Assembly: GCF_009193185.1 (NCBI RefSeq)
Contig: NZ_VUKF01000007.1
Location: forward strand, 62,001-126,000
Source of the DNA: Georgenia thermotolerans
Lineage (GTDB): Bacteria; Actinomycetota; Actinomycetes; Actinomycetales; Actinomycetaceae
Direction: 5' to 3'
DNA: 64,000 bases
The notes beneath the pieces were generated by a model. That model did no database searches. It saw only the letters and a program-made list of their open reading frames with translations, and was not told the DNA's origin. Below, in pieces: positions 56,468 through 64,000 of this stretch. The position numbers and the translations under genes are program-made. Every line of letters begins with the position of its first letter. Position 1 is the stretch's first letter.

Positions 56468-58129
56468 TCACATCCGGTACAGCGTGAAGGTGTCGGTGCC
56501 GTCGCCGTCCCAGTCGCCGACGAACGTCTCGTCGCCGGGGTTCCCGTAACCGAACGCGACGTCCGCCACGCCGCTGGTCAGGGAGTTCCGCAGGTGGAAC
56601 CAGATGGACCGCTGAACCCCCAGCGTGTCCGTGCCGTTCCCGTCCCAGTCACCGACGAGCACCTCGTCACCAGGGTTGCCATAGGAGAAGGCCAGGTCCG
56701 CGTAGCCGGAGGTCAGGGTGTTCTTGACGTGGAACCGGTTGCCGCGGCGCACGGCGAAGGTATCGGTGCCGTCGCCGTCCCAGTCGCCCACGAGGATGTC
56801 GTCGCCGGGATCACCGTAGGTGATGACCCGGTCCGCGTAGCCGCTGGTGACGCTGTTCTTGATGTGGAACTGGTTGCCGCGGCGGACGGCGAAGGTGTCG
56901 ATGCCGTCGCCATCCCAGTCCCCGACGTAGAGCTCGTCGCCGGGGTTGCCGTACTGCACGAGGCGGTCCGCCCCGCCGGTGGTCAGGGAGTTGCGGATGT
57001 GGAAGGCGTTCCCGCGGCGGACGGCGAAGGTGTCGGTCCCGTCGCCGTCCCAGTCCCCGGCCAGGAACCGGTCGTAGTACTCCCCGAAGTCGAAGATGCG
57101 CGTGGCCGTCGACCGGAAGGAGTTGGCGACGAAGAACCCGGACTCCACACCCTGGCTCACGCCCTCCTCCATGCGGAAGTCCCGCCCGTGCACCCAGCCG
57201 GCCCGGCCCGAGGTGTGCACCTGGTACCAGTCGTCCTGGAACGAGACGACCCGGTCCAGCGCGGTGCCCGGGGCTAGCGTGGCGAGCGCCCGGGTGCCCG
57301 CACCCGGGCCGCCCCGCAGCGTCGTCGTCCGCGTGACGGTGCCCTCCGGCACGCCGAGGCGCTCGGGCGAGACGTTGCCCGCCGGCGCCCAGCCGGAGAC
57401 ACCCGCCGCACTGACGGCGATGAAGTCCCCGGTCTTCGCTCCCGGCGTGGACGACATGGGCGTGTGGTTCCCCACGGTGGCCACCACGGGGGACGAGGCC
57501 GACGGGGCGGACCGGATCGGCGTCGACCCGACCGCGTAGTACGTGCAGGAGGCGGGCGGCGCCCAGGGCATCGCCCGCGTGGCGGCCGCGGCCAGGTCGA
57601 TGCCCCGGCCACGGAACCAGCCGACGGGCTCGACGGTGTTGCGGCCGTCGGGGGTGTCCAGCCAGATCTCGAGGTGAAGGTGCGGCGCCGTCGACACACC
57701 GGTCGACGAGACCTCCGCGATCTTCTGGCCGGCATTCACGTGCCAGCCCTCGCGGACGAAGGCGTCGGCGTCACGGACGTGGGAGTAGCTGCTGTAGACC
57801 CGGCGCCCGTCGATGGTGTGCTCGATGAGGATCCACTGGCCGGCGACGGCGTCCGGGCGGGTCCGGACCACCGTGCCCGGCGCCACCGAGACGATGGGGC
57901 TCCCCTCGGAGGCGCCCAGGTCGACCCCCTTGTGGAAGGTGGAGGCGAGGACCGTGGGGATGCACCGTGGCCCGTAGTGCGAGGTCAGCGCGTACCCGTC
58001 ACGATCGAGCGGGCCGCTGAGGCTCCCGGCGCGCGGCGTCGCCCCGGTGGCCGCGGGGCCGGCGAGCGCGAGGGCCGGGGCCAGCAGGGCCGCGGCCAGG
58101 TAGGGCCAGGATCGACTTCTCGGGGACAT
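56468..58129 (-). CDS. Secreted M23 peptidase with C-terminal 5-repeat propeller
   Basis: A 553-residue exported protein. Signal peptide to about residue 30 (ALAGPAATGA). The M23/LytM domain (about 40-170) has zinc ligands His66 and Asp70 in HKGVDLGA and His150/His152 in HLHLEIW, with YSHVRD between them, so it should cut peptidoglycan cross-bridges. Two SH3-like segments follow (IRSAPSASSPVVATVGNHTP; TTLRGGPGAGTRALATLAPG). Residues 332-553 are the propeller, five GDWD motifs 45 apart. ATG 58129 follows GAGGAG. The upstream gap holds a CGGACGATATCCG dyad. Confidence 0.9.
   Translation of the reverse strand: MSPRSRSWPYLAAALLAPALALAGPAATGATPRAGSLSGPLDRDGYALTSHYGPRCIPTVLASTFHKGVDLGASEGSPIVSVAPGTVVRTRPDAVAGQWILIEHTIDGRRVYSSYSHVRDADAFVREGWHVNAGQKIAEVSSTGVSTAPHLHLEIWLDTPDGRNTVEPVGWFRGRGIDLAAAATRAMPWAPPASCTYYAVGSTPIRSAPSASSPVVATVGNHTPMSSTPGAKTGDFIAVSAAGVSGWAPAGNVSPERLGVPEGTVTRTTTLRGGPGAGTRALATLAPGTALDRVVSFQDDWYQVHTSGRAGWVHGRDFRMEEGVSQGVESGFFVANSFRSTATRIFDFGEYYDRFLAGDWDGDGTDTFAVRRGNAFHIRNSLTTGGADRLVQYGNPGDELYVGDWDGDGIDTFAVRRGNQFHIKNSVTSGYADRVITYGDPGDDILVGDWDGDGTDTFAVRRGNRFHVKNTLTSGYADLAFSYGNPGDEVLVGDWDGNGTDTLGVQRSIWFHLRNSLTSGVADVAFGYGNPGDETFVGDWDGDGTDTFTLYRM
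56471..57136 (-). repeat. Five 135-bp propeller repeats (M23 peptidase)
   Basis: Motif codons begin at 57058, 56923, 56788, 56653 and 56518, 135 bp apart. The block opens with a half-repeat (FFVANSFRSTATRIFDFG) and closes with GDGTDTFTLYRM. Confidence 0.9.
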
Positions 58130-58222
58130 GCCTGCTCCTCGGGGCCTCCCGTGGCCCCAGGCGGACACGGGCCCCGCCACGAGGCGCCCCCGCGGCGAGG
58201 TTACGGACGATATCCGTTTGGC

Positions 58223-58249
58223 CCCGGCGGGCGCAGGCGACCCGCCGGG
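58223..58249 (-). terminator. Hairpin after rmlA
   Basis: A 9-bp GC stem (58223-58231 with 58241-58249) and 9-nt loop, 21 bp beyond the rmlA stop. There is no T-run. It would separate rmlA from the downstream M23 gene on the same strand. Confidence 0.45.
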
Positions 58250-58269
58250 CGGCCCGGAGGCGTCCCGCG

Positions 58270-59133
58270 CTACTCCGCCAGCAGGCCGAGCAGGTACTCG
58301 CCGTACCCGGACTTCCGGAGCGGCTCGGCCCGACGGCGCAGCTCCTCGTCGGTGAGGAACCCGCGCCGCCACGCGACCTCTTCCGGGCACCCGATCTTCA
58401 GGCCCTGTCGCGCCTCGACGGTCCGGACGAACGCGGTCGCGTCGGCCAGGGAGTCGAACGTGCCGGTGTCCAGCCAGGCGGTGCCACGGGGAAGCACCTC
58501 GACCTTCAGGCGGCCCTGGTCGAGATAGGCGCGGTTGACGTCGGTGATCTCGTACTCGCCCCGGGCCGACGGCTGCAGGTTCCGCGCGATCTCCACCACG
58601 TCGTTGTCGTAGAAGTACAGCCCCGGTACGGCGTAGGAGCTCTTGGGTCGGACGGGCTTCTCCTCGAGCGACACTGCGCGGAACTGCTCGTCGAACTCCA
58701 CCACCCCGTATGCCGTGGGGTCGGCGACGTGGTAGGCGAAGACGGCGCCGCCGTCGATGTCGTGGAAGCGACGGAGGGTCTGGCCCATCCCGGGCCCGTA
58801 GAAGATGTTGTCCCCGAGAACGAGGGCCGCCCGGTCCGTCCCGATGAAGTCGGCGCCGAGGACGAAGGCCTGCGCCAGCCCGTTGGGGCTCTCCTGCACC
58901 TGGTAGGAGAGGGAGATGCCGAACTGCGAGCCGTCGCCCAGGAGCCGGCGGAAGGACGCGGCGTCGTGGGGGGTGGTGATGACCAGGACGTCCCGGATAC
59001 CGGCGAGCATCAGGGTGCTCAGCGGGTAGTAGACCATCGGCTTGTCATACACGGGGACGAGCTGCTTGCTGACGCCTTGGGTGATCGGGTGCAGCCGGGT
59101 ACCGGATCCTCCCGCGAGAATGATTCCGCGCAT
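58270..59133 (-). CDS. rmlA: Glucose-1-phosphate thymidylyltransferase
   Basis: A 287-residue nucleotidyltransferase, first step of dTDP-rhamnose synthesis. [20 protein letters not shown] is the nucleotide site, followed by [33 protein letters not shown], the sugar site FSLEEKP-like [20 protein letters not shown], and GRGTAWLD-like [14 protein letters not shown] 59133 is used. It completes the rml set, which is spread over 46.8-59.1 kb on both strands. It diverges from manA across 62 bp. Confidence 0.95.
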   Translation of the reverse strand: MRGIILAGGSGTRLHPITQGVSKQLVPVYDKPMVYYPLSTLMLAGIRDVLVITTPHDAASFRRLLGDGSQFGISLSYQVQESPNGLAQAFVLGADFIGTDRAALVLGDNIFYGPGMGQTLRRFHDIDGGAVFAYHVADPTAYGVVEFDEQFRAVSLEEKPVRPKSSYAVPGLYFYDNDVVEIARNLQPSARGEYEITDVNRAYLDQGRLKVEVLPRGTAWLDTGTFDSLADATAFVRTVEARQGLKIGCPEEVAWRRGFLTDEELRRRAEPLRKSGYGEYLLGLLAE

Positions 59134-59195
59134 CTGTCCAGTGTCACCCTTCCTCGGCGTTACGGTGGCGTTACGACGATAATGGAGGGACGGCG

Positions 59196-60404
59196 GTGCA
59201 GAGGCTTCGGGGTGTGGGGCGTGACTACGCGTGGGGCTCGACCGAAGCCATCCCGGCACTGCTCGACGAGCCCGCCACCGGCGAGCCGGTCGCCGAGATG
59301 TGGTTCGGCGCGCACCCGGCGGGCCCTGCCCACGTGGTCGGACGCGGTGACGGCGTGGCGAGCGACCTCCGGTCCATGATCGCCGCGGACGCCGCCGGCA
59401 CGCTCGGAGAGGACGTGGTCTCCCGCTTCGGGCCGCGTCTGCCGTACCTCCTCAAGCTCATCGCGCCGGCCCGCCCGCTTTCGTTGCAGGTACACCCCAG
59501 TCTCGAGCGAGCCCAGGAGCGCTTCCGGGCAGAGGATGCCGCCGGGATCCCCCGGGACGCGCCCGAACGAAACTACCGCGACCCGAACCACAAGCCCGAG
59601 CTCGTCTATGCGCTGACGACGTTCGAGGCGGTGTGCGGCTTCCGGGCGCCGCGCCGCGCCGCCGAGCTGTTCGCGAACCTCTCCGCGCCCCTGGCCAGGG
59701 ACCTGCGGGCGGTGCTGCGGCAGGATCCCACCGCGGCCGGCGTGCGCACCGTCTTCACCTCCCTGCTCGACGAGAGGACCCGGCCGTCCGCCGAGGAGGT
59801 CCAGGCCGTGGCCCGGTCGTGCGCGGGGCGCCTGCGCGACGGGTCGCCGTCGCCGCGCGCCGACCACACCGTCGTCATGCTGGCGGAGGCCTATCCCGGT
59901 GACCCTGGGGTGGTGGCATCGTTGCTGCTCAACCCGGTGACCCTCCAGCCCGGCGAGGCGTTGTTCGTCCCGGCCGGCGGCGTGCACGCCTACCTCTCGG
60001 GCCTGGGGGTCGAGGTCATGGCGTCCTCCGACAACGTGCTCCGGGCCGGGCTCACCACCAAGCACGTCGACGTCGCGGAGATGCTCGAGTGCGTCGACTA
60101 CGTCGCCGCTCCGCCCATCCGTCCGGCGCCGGAGATCTTCCATGGCGCCACGCGCGTCTACTACGCGCCCGTGGACGACTTCGAGCTTTCCGTGACGCAC
60201 CTCTCCGACGGCGCCGACGACGCCGGCCACCCGCTTCCAGGGCGCGGGCCCCGGGTGCTGCTGTGCCTGGACGGGGTGATCAGCGTGGCGACCGGCGCCG
60301 AGCTGCTCACGCTCGCCCGTGGCGACGCCGTCTTCGTCCGGGCGGACGAGGGACGGCTCACCGTGCGCGGTGTCGGCACGCTCGTCCAGGCAGACGTTCC
60401 CTGA
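59196..60404 (+). CDS. manA: Mannose-6-phosphate isomerase, class I
   Basis: A 402-residue zinc enzyme interconverting fructose-6-P and mannose-6-P. Landmarks are [41 protein letters not shown] (zinc Gln/His), [13 protein letters not shown] (zinc Glu), and the C-terminal [20 protein letters not shown] with [17 protein letters not shown], where Arg and Lys contact the phosphate. GTG 59196. It feeds GDP-mannose, and so the DPM1-type gene at 51457, or mannose-containing glycans. It is upstream of, and cooriented with, the subtilase gene. Confidence 0.93.
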   Translation: MQRLRGVGRDYAWGSTEAIPALLDEPATGEPVAEMWFGAHPAGPAHVVGRGDGVASDLRSMIAADAAGTLGEDVVSRFGPRLPYLLKLIAPARPLSLQVHPSLERAQERFRAEDAAGIPRDAPERNYRDPNHKPELVYALTTFEAVCGFRAPRRAAELFANLSAPLARDLRAVLRQDPTAAGVRTVFTSLLDERTRPSAEEVQAVARSCAGRLRDGSPSPRADHTVVMLAEAYPGDPGVVASLLLNPVTLQPGEALFVPAGGVHAYLSGLGVEVMASSDNVLRAGLTTKHVDVAEMLECVDYVAAPPIRPAPEIFHGATRVYYAPVDDFELSVTHLSDGADDAGHPLPGRGPRVLLCLDGVISVATGAELLTLARGDAVFVRADEGRLTVRGVGTLVQADVP

Positions 60405-60579
60405 CCTCGCGGCCCTGGCATCGCACCGCACCCCGATGCGGGTGCGCACCGGGCCGGCCTTCATTGGACGACACCCGTCCGATCTGGGTCTACGCTGGCG
60501 TCGCGCCACGGACGGACCGTCCTCGCGCCGGCGTAGTCCGGGCCCCTGCTGATGCGCTGATCGGATGGGAGAAACCATC

Positions 60580-62652
60580 ATGATGCGTGGTTCTGGTATC
60601 TCACGCGTCGCGCGCCGTCTCGGTGCGGTATGCGGCGCGGCCGTCCTGGTTCTCGCCGGCTCCTCCGCGGCGGCGAAGGACGAGGTCGGCGGCGACGTCG
60701 AGGAGCTGATCGTCGCGTACGAGCCCGGGGTCCCCCCGACGGCCGCGCCCGGTGTGCCGACAGGCGCCGATGCCGTGCCGGACACGGACTTGCAGACCGG
60801 CGAGCCGCTGGGCCTCGGCCTCCACACGGTCGAGCTTGGCGAGGCCATGAGCGCGGACGAGGCCGAGGCGGTCGCCGCGGAGCTCGCCCGGTCGCCCCAG
60901 GTCCGGTGGGCCGAGCCGGACGTGGCCGTGTCCGTGCCCGAACCGGCGGCCGGCCCCGACGGCGTCCCGGGGTTCCGTACCGTCGGTGACATCACGACCA
61001 CCGCCCAGCAGGCGGGAGCGTCCTGGGGGCTGGACCGCATCGACCAGCGTTTCGGCCTCGACGGGACCTACAGCTATGAAGACCCCGGCGGGGGCGTCAC
61101 CGCTTATGTCGTCGATACCGGCATCCGCGCCACGCACCGGGACTTCACGGGCCGGGTGCGTGCGGGGTTCGACGCCGTGGGCGACGGCCAGGGCACCGGC
61201 GACTGCAACGGGCACGGCACCCACGTGGCGGGCACCCTCGGCGGGACTGTGTACGGCGTCGCCAAGAGCGTCAGCCTCGTGCCCGTGCGCGTGCTGGACT
61301 GCGGAGGGTCGGGTGACGTCTCGGACGTCATCGCGGGCGTGTCGTGGATCGTGTCGCACCATGCGTCCGGCGTGCCGGCCGTGGCCGTGATGAGCCTCGG
61401 CGGGCCTGTCAGCGCCGCTCTGGACGCCGCCGTGGAAGCGCTGATCAAGGACAACGTCACCGTCGTCGTCGCCTCGGGGAACGATGGCGTCTCGGCCTGC
61501 GACTCCAGCCCGGCGCGCGTGCCCGCGGCCATCACGGTCAACGCCTCCACGAGGGCGGACGTGCGGGCCGCCTACTCGGACTTCGGGTCGTGCACGGACG
61601 TGTACGCCCCCGGCACCGGGATCGAGTCCGCCTACTTCACCTCCGACACGGCCGCGGCGCTCGCGGACGGTACCTCCATGGCCGCTCCGCACGTTGCCGG
61701 GGTGGCCGCCCGGCTCCTGGAGGGCGCTCCCACGATGACGCCCGGCCAGGTGGCGGCGCGGATCCAGGGCACCGCTACGCCGGTGGACCTCATGCCCGGC
61801 CGAGCGGACGATCCCAAACGGCTCGTCTATGCGGCGCCGAACCTCTTCCCGCCGGCGCCCGCGCCTGCCCCCGCGCCGACGCCGGCGCCCGCCCCCACGC
61901 CGAGGCCGGCGCCTGCCCCCGCGCCGACGCCTGTCCCCGCGCCGACGCCTGTCCCCGCGCCGCAGACCGCCCCGGCCACGTGGGGCTTCTTCCTCAACAA
62001 CCGGTTCTCCGGCAACGCCGACGTCCACTTCACCTACGGCAACCCGGGCGACGAGGTGCTGGTGGGGGACTGGGACGGCAACGGCACCGACACCGTGGCC
62101 GTGCGGCGCGGTGCCACGTTCTATATCCGCAACTCCAACAGCTCCGGCCCCGCGGATCGCGTCATCACCTACGGCAACCCCGGGGACGTGGTGCTGGTGG
62201 GGGACTGGGACGGCAACGGCACCGACACCTTCGCGGTGCGCCGCGGCAATGTCTTCCACATCCGGAATTCCATGACGTCCGGCCCCGCGGACCGCGTCGT
62301 GATGTATGGCAATCCCGGGGACGTCGTGCTCGTCGGGGACTGGGACGGCAACGGCACCGACACCTTCGCGGTGCGGCGCGGCAACGTCTTCCACGTCCGT
62401 CACTCCATGACGTCCGGGATGGCGGATCGCGTGGTCATGTACGGCAATCCCGGCGACGTGGTGCTGGTGGGGGACTGGGACGGCAACCGCACCGACACCT
62501 TCGGTGTGCGCCGGGGCATCGACTACCACCTGCGCAACTCGATGACCTCCGGGATGGCCGACGTGGTGGTGGCCTACGGCAACCCGGGCGACGAGGTGCT
62601 GGTGGGCGACTGGGACGGCAACCGGACCGACACGCTCGGCGTCCGCCGCTGA
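60580..62652 (+). CDS. Secreted S8 (subtilisin-like) protease with C-terminal 5-repeat propeller
   Basis: A 690-residue exported protease from ATG 60580, chosen because GGGAG lies 9 nt upstream (ATG 60565 would add five residues). Signal peptide to about residue 32, an I9-like propeptide (about 40-115, ending RWAEPDVAV), then the S8 domain with Asp179 (VVDTGI), His212 (NGHGTHVAG), oxyanion Asn in ASGNDG and Ser366 (GTSMAAPH), all intact. A Pro/Ala/Thr-rich linker (about 425-463) leads to the propeller, residues 470-690, five motifs 45 apart. Likely roles are processing or turnover of surface proteins. Confidence 0.91.
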   Translation: MMRGSGISRVARRLGAVCGAAVLVLAGSSAAAKDEVGGDVEELIVAYEPGVPPTAAPGVPTGADAVPDTDLQTGEPLGLGLHTVELGEAMSADEAEAVAAELARSPQVRWAEPDVAVSVPEPAAGPDGVPGFRTVGDITTTAQQAGASWGLDRIDQRFGLDGTYSYEDPGGGVTAYVVDTGIRATHRDFTGRVRAGFDAVGDGQGTGDCNGHGTHVAGTLGGTVYGVAKSVSLVPVRVLDCGGSGDVSDVIAGVSWIVSHHASGVPAVAVMSLGGPVSAALDAAVEALIKDNVTVVVASGNDGVSACDSSPARVPAAITVNASTRADVRAAYSDFGSCTDVYAPGTGIESAYFTSDTAAALADGTSMAAPHVAGVAARLLEGAPTMTPGQVAARIQGTATPVDLMPGRADDPKRLVYAAPNLFPPAPAPAPAPTPAPAPTPRPAPAPAPTPVPAPTPVPAPQTAPATWGFFLNNRFSGNADVHFTYGNPGDEVLVGDWDGNGTDTVAVRRGATFYIRNSNSSGPADRVITYGNPGDVVLVGDWDGNGTDTFAVRRGNVFHIRNSMTSGPADRVVMYGNPGDVVLVGDWDGNGTDTFAVRRGNVFHVRHSMTSGMADRVVMYGNPGDVVLVGDWDGNRTDTFGVRRGIDYHLRNSMTSGMADVVVAYGNPGDEVLVGDWDGNRTDTLGVRR
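61987..62649 (+). repeat. Five 135-bp propeller repeats (S8 protease)
   Basis: Motif codons begin at 62065, 62200, 62335, 62470 and 62605. The block opens with FFLNNRFSGNADVHFTYG and closes with TDTLGVRR. Middle blades are highly similar at the DNA level. Confidence 0.92.
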
Positions 62653-62676
62653 GAGCCGTTCGGTCCCGGGCCGGGC

Positions 62677-63573
62677 TCACGGCCGGAGCGTGTGCCCGAG
62701 CAGGGTCATCGCTGCGGGCCAGGTCCGGCGGGCGATCGCTCCCGGCAGCAGCGTCGCGGCGTGCATCCGCGAGGTGAGATGGAGGCGGGCGGCGCGCTCG
62801 GCACGCCTCCATCCCCTTCGACGGAAGGCTGCCGCGCGGTCCTGAAAGAACGCGAGCTCCTCGGTGAAGCGGCGGCCGTCGGCGGCCCTGACCGACGAGT
62901 CGCTCCGGCGGTGGCGGCGATACTGGAAGCAGGGCGCGTCGGTGACGAGGAGCGTCCCGCCGTCCGCGATGATGTCCAGGGCCAGCGCGAGGTCCTGCAC
63001 GACGTCGTACTCGGCCCGGAACGGGTGCCGGCGGACGCGGTCGGAGCTCCAGGCGACCGACGGGAAGTAGAGCCAGTTGCCGGTGAGCAGGCTGACGGCC
63101 GCGGCCTCCCCCGTCAGGGTGGCGGCCGTGGCCTCGCCCACCGCCCGGCGCCGGAGCCAGCCCTTCACCTTGTCGCCGGCGGGCTCGTACACCGACCCCC
63201 GCTCGTCGATGACCTGGACCCCCGGCTGGACGAGATCCACGCCCGGGGCCGCGAATGCCTCCCGTACCGTACGGACGTACCCGGGGAGCATGACGTCGTC
63301 GGCGCCCATGAAGACGGTGATCGGATGCTCCACGAGTGAGGCGCACCTGCGGAAGTTGGCGTTCGCGCCGAGATTGGACTCGTTGCGGAGGTAGACGACC
63401 CTCGGGTCTTGTTCGGTGAGTCGCGCGAACTGGCCCGGGACGCTGGGGTCGGGGTATCCGTCGTCGACGACGGTCAGCCGGAGATCGGGGTCATCCTGGC
63501 GCAGCACGCTCTCCACCGCGGCATTGAGCAGGGCGACGTCGCCGTAGTAGGGCAGCATGATGTCGATCGTCAT
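62677..63573 (-). CDS. Glycosyltransferase family 2
   Basis: A 298-residue GT-A enzyme, paralogue of the 54689 gene: IDIMLPYYGDVALLNAAVES, LTVVDDGYPDPSVPGQFARL, VFMGADDVMLPGYVRTVRE and the nearly identical C-terminal RRRGWRRAERAARLHLTSRM. It carries the DD metal pair and FRAEYDVVQDLALALDII. ATG 63573 is used; a short in-frame extension upstream is not needed. It diverges from the flippase-like gene at 63723, repeating the arrangement at 53.3-55.6 kb. Confidence 0.86.
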   Translation of the reverse strand: MTIDIMLPYYGDVALLNAAVESVLRQDDPDLRLTVVDDGYPDPSVPGQFARLTEQDPRVVYLRNESNLGANANFRRCASLVEHPITVFMGADDVMLPGYVRTVREAFAAPGVDLVQPGVQVIDERGSVYEPAGDKVKGWLRRRAVGEATAATLTGEAAAVSLLTGNWLYFPSVAWSSDRVRRHPFRAEYDVVQDLALALDIIADGGTLLVTDAPCFQYRRHRRSDSSVRAADGRRFTEELAFFQDRAAAFRRRGWRRAERAARLHLTSRMHAATLLPGAIARRTWPAAMTLLGHTLRP

Positions 63574-63722
63574 CGGCACGGTCCTCGGGAGAGCGGACGT
63601 ATGGGTGAGCGACGAGCGAGGCCAGTCTTTCGGCGCTGCCGCGGTCCCGTCCAGCGAATGACCCCGCACGCATCCCGCGCCTCGTCATTGCCACCGGGTG
63701 GCGGCTGGGGACTGAGCCGACG

Positions 63723-64000
63723 GTGAGCGGGCCAGACGTGCCCGGGCACCACCAGCGGGCCGGTGGGCCCCTTCGGCCCGGGCCTCGCGACGCCACCGTC
63801 GTGCCGGCCGTAGGCACGGCGGGCACACCCAGGGGTGGGCCGGTGGTGCCGGGTGGAATGCGTGCCGTTGCCGTGGCGACGGTGTTCGCGGCCCTCTCCG
63901 GCTACGCGATCCTCGTCATGGCGGCGCGCAGCCTCGGCGCGGCCGACTACGACGTCTTCGCCGTCTTCTGGGCGGCGTTCTTCGCGTTAGGCGGCGTGGT
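63723..64000 (+). CDS. Flippase-like membrane protein (partial, cut by window end)
   Basis: The frame from GTG 63723 is open to the window edge (92 codons). After a Pro/Gly-rich start of 45 residues it reads MRAVAVATVFAALSGYAILV and MAARSLGAADYDVFAVFWAA, aligning with the first two helices of the 53255-54517 protein. A start at ATG 63858 is also possible. The rest lies outside the window. Confidence 0.6.
   Translation, partial: MSGPDVPGHHQRAGGPLRPGPRDATVVPAVGTAGTPRGGPVVPGGMRAVAVATVFAALSGYAILVMAARSLGAADYDVFAVFWAAFFALGGV

Overview
The window is high-GC DNA with dense, overlapping genes, many GTG starts and actinobacterial-type cell-envelope families (LytR-CpsA-Psr proteins, GlfT-like transferases, DUF6541 membrane proteins, a PGRP amidase). 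It looks like an actinomycete envelope-polysaccharide locus, probably Micrococcales. The genus cannot be fixed from sequence alone. There are no rRNA or tRNA genes and no CRISPR array. Nearly everything is sugar-nucleotide synthesis, glycosyl transfer, polymer export, wall attachment or wall remodelling.

Layout. 0-15.4 kb (high GC): the end of an acyltransferase, a GlfT2-like galactofuranosyltransferase, a DUF6541 membrane protein, an acyltransferase-SGNH protein, a secreted NodB deacetylase, UDP-glucose dehydrogenase, a TagB/F-like transferase, and a four-gene cassette resembling PglF-E-C-D (UDP-di-N-acetylbacillosamine synthesis plus initiating phosphosugar transferase). 15.4-32.5 kb (visibly lower GC, IS debris near its right end): a Wzz/BY-kinase-like protein with a broken P-loop, a WbpA-D-E-B set plus a WecB/WbpI-like epimerase (UDP-diacetamido-uronic acid route), glycosyltransferases, a Wzx-like flippase, two Wzy/ligase-like membrane proteins, and a lipoprotein resembling glucuronyl C5-epimerase. 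This part reads as an exchangeable Wzx/Wzy polysaccharide cassette.

32.5-44.7 kb (high GC): two LCP ligases, two GlfT1-like transferases, UDP-galactopyranose mutase, the Wzm/Wzt ABC exporter, a GT4 enzyme and a second DUF6541 protein. With the GlfT2-like gene at the left this resembles the mycobacterial galactan assembly set. 44.7-64 kb: the four dTDP-rhamnose genes (rmlB, C, D, A) stand singly between large secreted wall enzymes (SpoIID/LytB, PGRP amidase, M23 peptidase, S8 subtilase), followed by manA. Two copies of a divergent flippase/GT2 pair frame this part.

The most striking feature is a repeat module carried by five otherwise unrelated exported enzymes (NodB, SpoIID, amidase, M23, S8). 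Each has exactly five GDWD-type motifs spaced exactly 45 residues (135 bp) apart, beginning with a half-repeat and ending with the complementary half, as expected for a small closed beta-propeller. I infer that it is a common surface-retention or polysaccharide-binding domain tied to the glycopolymer made by this locus.
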